NCBI RefSeq assembly: GCF_000003605.2
Contig: NW_003133378.1
Coordinates: 71,827-92,651 of the forward strand
Source of the DNA: Saccoglossus kowalevskii
Taxonomy: Eukaryota; Hemichordata; Enteropneusta; Harrimaniidae
Length of the DNA stretch: 20,825 nucleotides
Direction of reading: 5' to 3'
The position numbers and the translations under genes were made by a program. The notes beneath the pieces were generated by a model. That model made no database searches. It saw nothing but the letters and a program-made list of their open reading frames with translations, and was not told where the DNA came from. The first letter of the stretch is position 1; the number at the start of each line of letters is the position of its first letter. Below are positions 1-7,500 of the stretch, in pieces.

Positions 1-483
1 TTCACTCACTGTTTACTATAGCCAGAACGCTGTACTGTCTTCACTTTCAGGTTACTTAGTAGTTCTTCCGCCGATTTCTCGCAACCAACAACGTGATTTT
101 TTATTTGGGATTTCGAGAAACATAACATGAATCGTTACGGCATTCATAACACAACACCTCGCCATGTTTCAACTTTTAAGTAGTCAGTTAACAAGGTCTT
201 TCATAGTAGCATTTCTATGGGATTGACGTACTAGCATGAATGGGTTCAATTACCAGTGTTCACTGATGACGTCATTTGACTGGCCCTCTAGAGGCGAAAT
301 AACGCCAGGAAAAGCGGAAGTTTGTCGTCTGCTTCACAGCCCATTTTATACCCGAAATTTAGGGCATTTCGCAGCACATATAAGTTATTTTTATGGACAG
401 AATTCATTCATAGATCTCAGATTTCATGTACAGAGTGTCAAAAGCCACACCTCTGCTCCCCTTTAATTAACATTTAACTAGTT
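1..483. other. Non-coding flank, nothing recognised
   Basis: No exon with homology to transportin-3 or any other family could be recognised here. One short open frame (236-466, 76 codons) has no domain-like character and is probably chance. It should not be read as an upstream transportin-3 exon, since it does not resemble the HEAT-repeat sequence expected there. Confidence 0.5.
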
Positions 484-484
484 T

Positions 485-851
485 TTAGCTGGCTTAAAAC
501 TAGCTTAGCTTGCTTTGAAAACCAGCATAAATCTACAATAGAGTCTGAGCACAACTTAACATTTACTGCAGAATACTTTATTTTAGCTGGAATTAATTAT
601 TTCGCTGAAAAGACATTTTAGGTGTTTTGTATGGAATTTATTTTCACTGATTTTTGGCGAGTTGAATTTAAAATATAGGGAAAAAGGTATATTTGCTGGA
701 TTTTATTTTCACTGAGTCCTTCCTGCAGCGAAAATTAATTCCAAGCGAAAATAAAGTATTTTACAGTGACTAGATTTCAGTTGGCTTAAAACTAGTTTAG
801 CTTGCTTTCAAAACCACTGTATAATTACAGTCTGAACGCAACTTAACATTT
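485..851. repeat. Diverged ~75-80 bp direct repeat flanking a MITE
   Basis: A segment at about 485-564 (core GGCTTAAAACTAGCTTAGCT, then an ACAACTTAACATTTA-like end) recurs at about 777-851 (core GGCTTAAAACTAGTTTAGCT, then CAACTTAACATTTA). The two copies are in the same orientation. Between them lies exactly one palindromic MITE (564-767). The arrangement looks like a local duplication with a MITE as spacer, or two edges of a larger composite repeat. The copies differ at many positions, so the event is old. Confidence 0.7.
564..767 (-). mobile_element. Palindromic MITE, family copy 1 (inverted orientation)
   Basis: The element begins TACTGCAGAATACTTTATTT and ends AAATAAAGTATTTTACAGT, so its ends are inverted repeats of one another. 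Internal blocks such as GGAATTTATTTTCACTGA and AAAATATAGGGAAAAAGGTA are the reverse complement of matching blocks in the copy at 7190-7398, so this copy is the same family in the opposite orientation. There is no coding capacity. It is a non-autonomous inverted-repeat element whose superfamily I cannot assign. Confidence 0.75.
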
Positions 852-1081
852 AGTTTAGCTAGATTTCATTTAAAACCACCATACTGACTGTAGTTGTCCA
901 CTATTAACCAGTCTAAGGAATATTTCAATGAAAACGATCCTAAAAAAATGTCAATAATACAGGTTGAATTCTTACCACAATGAAATTTTCATGATTTGAT
1001 GTCTGTATGAAAAATTCCATGATTTCCACAGATTTGTGAAACTTGTATTTTGTACACCCATCGTTATTATATTTATTGTAG

Positions 1082-1238
1082 ATTTAGTGGCAACCAGCAG
1101 CACATGTCGTTTTTATTGGAGTTTTTAACCGTCATGCCGGAGGAAGTTCACAGTAGACCTTTAAGATTGGGTGCTAATAGAAGAGATGAAATCACTACAG
1201 AGTTATCTGAGTCTGTTTCCATGACAATATCAATGTTG
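1082..1238 (+). CDS. TNPO3: TNPO3 fragment, exon a
   Basis: The acceptor TATTGTAG ends at 1081 and the donor GTAAGT begins at 1239. The first base completes a codon begun in an unseen upstream exon, so an earlier coding exon must exist or have existed. The translation contains MPEEVHSR followed by GANRRDE, the most conserved block of this part of transportin-3 (HEAT helices near repeat 3). Confidence 0.85.
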
Positions 1239-2679
1239 GTAAGTTAATTAGCCAAAATGATTTTCAATCAATTTCTTTTAAATTATGATAATTTGTGTAT
1301 TGTGAAAAATATCCATTACAGTTCGTTTGTCTCAAGTCTTGCCTGCATAATTATAGGCATCTTTGATTTTATGCATCGGGATGCCTTTTGTGACATTCCG
1401 GTTGTGACCCAAACCAAATGTCACTATCAGCATTGGTATTCGATAAGTAAATTGTCTTGCAAAATTTGTTTAAAATGTATGAAACATTTATTTTTAAACC
1501 ATAATGTTGTATTTTATATTTCTTGAATTTATTTGTCAAATTTTGCACTACAACTGATTACTCAGTTCCTAAACAACTTAATTTCATTGTCACAACAAGT
1601 GATTTCATTGTTCTGGACAACTTTGGTGATAGTTTGGAAGTTTTATTTGTTCATTCATTACTGTAAATGTAAACGTTTTAGAAGCTGTTGGTACAAATAA
1701 TAAATTACAAAAATCCGTCAAATAATCACGTGGACGATTTTTTTGAAGGAGGGTTTTTGCAGTAAATAAAATCATGAAACTCATGAACATATTCCTGGCT
1801 GCAACGTTTCAAATGGGTTTCATTAAACCTTTTACAATAGGCATTGCAACAATAAGTTATTTGTTGCTGTTTTTAGTTTGAAACATTTGCATTTCGGGAA
1901 TGTTAAATTTCTTCTAAATTGTGAAACAAAATATTTTGACTCCAATAAAGGCGTCAAATCAGATGCTTCTCATGTGTCATAGGAATCTGACGTTATTCAT
2001 GTGTCATATTATAAAATATCCCAAATCTACTGTGGCTGTTGCTTATACTCGACCGTGTTAGCGCCCAGGGGCCTCAACTCAGAAAATCATGATTTTTTAG
2101 GAGTGGGTGCTTACCGGATTCATCATGAGGGGAATATTAGATCTTTGAGGGAAAATCAAATTATGAAATCAGCTGCGTCATCATTGCCTTTCACAATGAA
2201 GAAACAGAAATGATCACAAGAAATGAGCTTAGACTTCATTATTATTTAATATTTCTGTTCTTTCTCTGTAGACAACGTGTGTAGAAATGTACGCTGCTGA
2301 CTTTAGGTTATTGACCAAAGTTTTCAAATGTTTAGCGAGTTGGTTTAATCTTGGTGTGGTCCCAGCAGAACTGATTGCCCAGTCTAAACTTATTTTAGCA
2401 CCATTTCATGTATTGGTAAGTGATATCAATTGTACAAACTATTGAAAAAAGCACTTGCAGGAAATAATGAGCGATGAGTTATGTTTGTTTTTTTTCAAAA
2501 TAAACTTAGTTTGGTCATAGCATAAATAATTGTTCGCTATAGTAACAAAACATTAGTGAAGCATCCTGTAAATCTTACCTTGAATTGTTTTTGATAATTT
2601 ACAGTTAAACCGTGAAACACCAACATTTTTGCATGAAGCATCCACAGACTGCATTTGTGCGGCACTGTATGTGTCTGAA
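1082..2679 (+). CDS. TNPO3: Transportin-3 (importin-beta family) fragment, three exons
   Basis: Transportin-3 is a karyopherin-beta that carries SR-type splicing factors into the nucleus through its HEAT-repeat solenoid. Exons 1082-1238, 2272-2415 and 2605-2679 encode about 125 residues matching the N-terminal third of animal transportin-3, roughly residues 130-255 as I recall the human protein. The motifs are FLLEFLTVMPEEVHSR, LGANRRDEITTEL, KVFKCLASWFNLGV and LHEASTDCICAALY. The exons have canonical AG/GT borders and compatible phases (entry two bases into a codon, then 0, 0, exit 0), with no stop or frameshift. The full protein is about 920 residues. No earlier exon is visible in 1-1081 and none follows before the ORP1 exons start at 4189. 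The fragment is therefore truncated on both sides within the window. It may be the edge of a gene, a partial duplicate lying in an intron of the ORP1 gene, or an assembly join. The identity is confident; its status as a working gene is not. Confidence 0.85.
1636..1942. repeat. Dispersed repeat, copy 1 (remnant of hAT-like element interior)
   Basis: This intronic segment is a diverged copy, in the same orientation, of 12621-12913. Shared blocks include TACTGTAAATGTAAACGTT, GTAGTAAATAA/GCAGTAAATAA, AACGTTTCAAATG, ACCTTTTACAAT, GCATTTGCATTTCG and CTTCTAAATTGTGAAA. The second copy lies inside the hAT-like element at 11645-13142. This one lacks that element's ends and is probably a truncated relic of the same family. 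Confidence 0.75.
2272..2415 (+). CDS. TNPO3: TNPO3 fragment, exon b
   Basis: The acceptor TTTCTCTGTAG ends at 2271 and the donor GTAAGT begins at 2416. The exon is 48 whole codons, phase 0 at both ends. The translation carries KVFKCLASWFNLGVVPAEL, corresponding to the human KVFRCLGSWFNLGVL block. All residues are sense and there is no disruption. Confidence 0.88.
2605..2679 (+). CDS. TNPO3: TNPO3 fragment, exon c
   Basis: The acceptor GATAATTTACAG ends at 2604 and the donor GTAAGT begins at 2680. The exon is 25 whole codons and carries FLHEASTDCICAALY, the transportin-3 HEAASDCVCSALY block. It is the last transportin-3 exon I can find. The phase-0 donor would match the phase-0 acceptor of the ORP1 exon at 4189. 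Confidence 0.85.
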
Positions 2680-2797
2680 GTAAGTAGCTCTTGTCGTTAC
2701 GCATTAATTATGATAATTATTGGTTAATGTCTTTAGAAAACGCATCTGATCATAAAAAGAGCTTGCCTTTAATTTGAAAATGGCTGTAGAGCTAGGG

Positions 2798-2900
2798 ACT
2801 CCTAACGCAAGAGATCTGGGGAGCTATGCTGTTAAAAACTCTTCAATATGGGTATGAATAAACTATTTTTCATTCCCTTTGAGATCCTGCGTTATGGGAG
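2798..2900. repeat. Short fold-back inverted repeat
   Basis: The left arm ACTCCTAACGCAAGAGATCT (from 2798) pairs imperfectly with the right arm GAGATCCTGCGTTATGGGAG (2881-2900) across a loop of about 64 bases. There is no coding capacity. It could be a very small MITE. Confidence 0.5.
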
Positions 2901-2995
2901 AAATCAAACGTAAAACGGGACGGACACGGATCATATCGTCATAATTGCGTCAAATGGGCATAATTTTCCATTGATCAAAATTGTCTATACAGTCA

Positions 2996-3070
2996 AACCT
3001 GTCTATAGCGACCACCCAAGGGACTTTGAAATTTTGGCCTTTATAGACAGGTGGCCTTTCTATACAGGTT
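2996..3070. repeat. Hairpin repeat with CTGTCTATA arms
   Basis: AACCTGTCTATAG at 2996 is complementary to TATAGACAGGT (3042-3052) and, less perfectly, to TATACAGGTT (3061-3070). Alternative hairpins can therefore form within 75 bases. I recall similar sequences as dispersed repeats in invertebrate genomes but cannot name a family. It is non-coding. Confidence 0.55.
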
Positions 3071-3830
3071 CACTAATTTATTCATGAATATTAATTAGGC
3101 ACTGAATGTATTAAAACGGATCTCGCAACCCCATTTGAAACACTATTACACTACTGTACACAGTATCCAAACACTTTATTACAAATAAAAATGTTGATTT
3201 TAAATTGTATTATGTAAACTAAAATCATTTCACAAAAAATCTATCATTGCACAATAATGATAGTATGAAAATTATTTGAAGATTTGTACAGTAAAGTTGA
3301 TGTTCAGCAGCAGTTTGAGTCTCATTTCCTACTAAAGAAATCACTCAGCTTGCTTTGCTTAGCTATTCTGAATTTCTTTGTTTCTTTAAATATCTATTGT
3401 GTCTGGTAACTGTTCTAATAAATCGGAATGTTTCTGGGCTATAGCAAATTCTTTCAAGGAGAAGGAATAGGGACAGTTAGCAGTGCTTTATTGATCCCTA
3501 CAACGTTACGTATACGGAAAGAACACTTATCTATTGTATCCTTCCAGTTACATGTACGTGACAACTTGATGTATTACTGAATCATTAAAATGTAACTTGC
3601 ACATGTACTACTAATAGAACAAATACGGTATATTATATCGTACCTGCCTAATAATAAATGAGTCGTATTTAAAATGATGAATACCTGATTATTTGTAATA
3701 TTTTGAACATATTTGTTGACCTTTACACCACCAGTTTCCTCTTTCATCACAAATTCAGAAAGTAGTCTAGTTTATAGTCTGCACTCCTTCAGAAGATTGG
3801 GTCAAAAATAGCCACATTTTTGGAGTAAAA

Positions 3831-3948
3831 TCTGAAAATTTTGTCTGTTGGCTCCAAAATTAGGGTTCATTTCCAGAAATATTGAAGAATATAAAAAAAA
3901 AAGTGGAGAAATATTTGGACGAGAAAGTCTGGTGAGGAAAAGGTTAAA
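3831..3948. repeat. Dispersed repeat family, copy 1
   Basis: This copy is related to 13936-14025. Both contain CTGAAAATT, GGGTTCATTTCCAGAAATA, a purine-rich middle and AGTCTGGTGA followed by AAAAGGTTAAA. They are in the same orientation, about 10 kb apart, in two different introns or spacers. The middle parts have diverged. There are no obvious terminal inverted repeats. Confidence 0.65.
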
Positions 3949-4188
3949 GGCCAATTTTTAATTTAATTATGTTTCCTATGTATCTCAGAATAGATGGTTT
4001 GTGTATAACAGAAGTGCACACAAATCCTAAATTGCATTTATTATTGCATGCTTGATCATATCTAGAAACACTTTTTTTATTATATAGTGCTACTAATAGT
4101 AACAGCAAATATTTGTCTATAGTCCAAGAGCTGATATACATATCTTAGGTTTCAAATTTTAAATTCATTTTAAATTTTGTTTTTCCAG

Positions 4189-4553
4189 GTGCGTAAAGTC
4201 CAACTACAACAAGAAGCAGAAAAGTGCAGAGTACTACAAGACGCATTGCATATACTTGCCACAGAGCATCACGAACTTCAGCGATCAATTTCCCCTACTT
4301 TTTCCGTGACGAGTTCCCACTACGTAGACGCAATCAGTGATGATGAGTTCTTTGATGCTGCTGAGTTGAGTGATAGCAGTAGTCATGGTGACATAATGGA
4401 AGAGGACTTTAGTACTTTAGATTCATTTCATAGTTTGCGAATTTCAGAAGGGGAATCTTCCCACTCACCGACAAAATCACCGCCAAGAGAAATGAACGAT
4501 AATTCAGAAAATGGAGCGGTTGCTACCTGTGTGGGGGCACATAGTGGATATCG
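4189..4553 (+). CDS. OSBPL1A: ORP1 exon 1 of window: coiled coil end, FFAT, linker
   Basis: The acceptor TTTTTCCAG ends at 4188 and the donor GTATGT begins at 4554. The exon enters in phase 0 and leaves two bases into an arginine codon. It has no suitable start methionine, so the protein begins in an upstream exon. Heptad-like sequence ([18 protein letters not shown], then ILATEHHEL) precedes the FFAT motif at 4345-4365. The remainder is rich in D, E and S, as in the human linker. Confidence 0.88.
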
Positions 4554-7500
4554 GTATGTAATTTGGTTTCAAGGTATATTACCCATAATGCCTTGTGGAT
4601 ACACATACTAGTAATTGGTGCAACTTCTCATTGTTTTCAACATACATGAACAAATTACATATATTACCCATAATGCATTGTGAAATCACAGTGGGTATGG
4701 GTATCCAACTTTCTTGATGTATATAAAAGTAATTTGCTTAAATTACCTGAAATGTTTTGTGGGAGAAATTAGGATTTTATGAAACTTATGTAAATTATTT
4801 CTATAATATACCCATAACACATTGTAAGTGCAAATAGTGCATATCAGCACACTGGTAATAGATGTGTACTTTAGGATTAATTACCCACAATGCATTGCTC
4901 ATTACCATATTTGTTTGTTTGTACAGAACCAGATTACCTGTACCAATGTTCAACAAGGATCACTTTAGTTTGTGGACTATATTGAAACAATGTATAGGAA
5001 AGGAGTTGTCTAAAATCACCATGCCAGTTGTATTTAATGAACCACTCACATTTCTGCAGAGGATGTGCGAGTACCTAGAACATATACATTTACTTGATAA
5101 AGCTGATGCCTGCCAAGATCCAATTAAAAGATTAGAGGTATATATTTTTCTATTTCTTTTTTTGCAAGAGACAAATTTGATTGAATTGCACAAAAATCAA
5201 TGAAATAATGAAAATCACAAAATATTGTATTTGAACATTTCACTCGGGGTTCTAAAACCAAGAGTCATAGTGACTTTTGCAGATTTGTTCATATGTGATA
5301 ATTCAGATAAAACAGTTTTCAAAATCAAATTATTCAATTTTTGAGGAAGACGTTCAGTTTGCACCCTCTATCCAATACATGTACATAAAATCTTGCAATG
5401 AATGGAAAATCCCCGATTCTCAATATCAACTGGAAAATGTCTCTGTTTGTGCATCACATCCTGGGAATAAGGTAGACAGAGAAGACATTTGTATCAAACA
5501 AAAACTTTTCTCACGTAATTTGTGCCATATTTCGCAGCTAAAATACAATACACAGAAAAGCAGACATAATTCCACTAGTGTTATTATCTTCTCTTGCATT
5601 TTTGCAAGCTATTTCTATTGAAATAAGGTGCATTTCATAGTGTAAAACAGCAAATGTGTCAATCCTTAAAAAAGATTGCCACAGAACTGACACACTTTAT
5701 TTGAGAAACTGAAGATTAGATATCCTTTACACGATTATTATTCGTTCCCCAGTTGTCTTCAATGGGCCAATGAGAGTTCTATATTTAGGATGTGTGCAAA
5801 TCATTGCCAGCTTTATTAATAGCATTTACTGGACATTAACAATGACAGTGTTACCAGTATAATAAATCATGGTCACTGATGGTTACAACACATAACTGTC
5901 ATACATGATTTATCAGGGCTGTGTGGCCATCTTCCTATCAACTGTCCTATCCTGCGGTCAACCAGGCTCGGTCGAACACAAGCACCTGCGGACCTTAATC
6001 AAGGTTCCCCCAAAGTCGCATTCGTTAGTGACCGAATCTCGGCCAGTGGAATTGGCCTTTCCAATGAGTCTGTGGCACACTCACCCAAGGTAGGGGTCGA
6101 CCCTTTGATGTTCAGCTTTATAAGGTTGGATTTGAACTTGGGTCTACCGATCATGAGTCTGATGGACAACCACTATGCTACCAGTGGCCGGTCATACATG
6201 ATTTATCTATCGTATCTATGATGTCAGTTTGGTGTCAGTTCGTTATTTCAGGATTAAAACTGCTAATAGATGAAAACAGATTAAAAGCACTGAAAATTCT
6301 TTATTGTTCTTAGCGATAGGTTATGACAGAAATTTAATAAACTGGGGATATATGAAATTGTTTTCATGTAAACAGCGACTTTGTCATTATTTCAAATTGA
6401 AAATACTTATAACTAAAATTCTTTAATTAGTTTTTCTTTTCAAGTATTTCTTTGGACTTTCAAATGCCTAGTCACAGGAATTATTTTAGAAAAATTAATA
6501 TAATGAAATTTCTATGTTAGCCACTTCAACACATTAGAAATACAATGGTACCCACTCCATTTGCAATGCCTCAACCCCTAGAATGTGACTTTAAACGAGC
6601 ATGTCAAAAATACCCAGTTGCTTGCTATTACAGGCAGTCTAGCTTTAATCGTATACTAGGGGTAAACATTTATGCAGGAGACCAGTACAGTATGGTACGG
6701 CAGAATACCCAGTCACTTTCCTTTACTTAATTGTCGTGCAGTTAAATCACATACAAGGATGGCAAAATACTTGGTCGCTTTCCATTGATGGCCTGTTCTG
6801 GTTAATTACTTACTAGGAGATTACATATAAGCTGATTTTGACAAAATTCACGTCCGCTTGCCGTTACAGGAAGTCTAGTTTAAATCACGTACTAGGAGTT
6901 TATGTCGGCAATGAGTCTGGCAAAACCTGGCTTCTTGTCATTGCTGATTTAATCACATATTATTTTTTAAACCAAACAAGTTTTTGTGAGACCTCTGTTG
7001 CTAATACATCACCATCCGAACACATGCTATGCTTATGTCTATTTAAATGTCTGCACCATGCTTGATATATAATACGATTGTAGAGATGTATTCTTATCTG
7101 AGGCTATTTATATATGCTTTTTTCCTAAATGTATGGTTTCCATATAAGCATATATAATTGCCCATAAATTGGAACACAAAATGCTGTGATACTGTAAAAT
7201 ACTTTATTTTCGCTTGGAATTAATTTTCGCTATTTTCACTGAAGAAATGATTTAGTGAAAATAAAATTCAGCGAATATACCTTTTTTCCTATATTTTACA
7301 TTCAACTCGTCAAACATCAGTGAAAATAAATTCCATACAAAACACCCAAAGATTCTTTTCAGTGAAAATTAATTCCAGCTAAAATAAAGTATTTTACAAC
7401 ATGTAATTTATATTTTTTGAATCTTATCGATATCTTGTCGATATCTATAAGATAGCAATGTATATATATTTTTGCTTTCAACTGCATGCCTGATCTCATC

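Larger units (their letters stand above)
2680..4188. other. Gap between TNPO3 fragment and ORP1 exons
   Basis: I searched by eye for the next transportin-3 exon and for ORP1 coiled-coil, PH or ankyrin exons and recognised none. The region holds a short fold-back (2798-2900), a hairpin repeat (2996-3070) and one copy of a dispersed repeat (3831-3948). If an assembly join exists between the two genes, it lies in this interval. Confidence 0.6.

Noticed and set aside
236-466. 76-codon open frame upstream of the TNPO3 exons, considered as an earlier TNPO3 exon
   Set aside because: It shows no HEAT-like or transportin-3 sequence and does not supply the two-base phase needed by the acceptor at 1081.
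5277-5621. 114-codon open frame in the large intron, considered as an alternative ORP1 exon
   Set aside because: It shows no similarity to any ORP segment, and the join from exon 2 to exon 3 is already continuous and in phase.
5905-6093. 62-codon open frame within the SINE
   Set aside because: It lies wholly in the SINE body on the antisense strand; non-coding repeat sequence.
6128-6190. tRNA-like sequence on the minus strand that could be called a tRNA-Met gene
   Set aside because: The arms do not pair well enough for a functional tRNA, the B box departs from consensus, and the whole lies inside a 276-base insert with a target-site duplication, so it is a SINE head.
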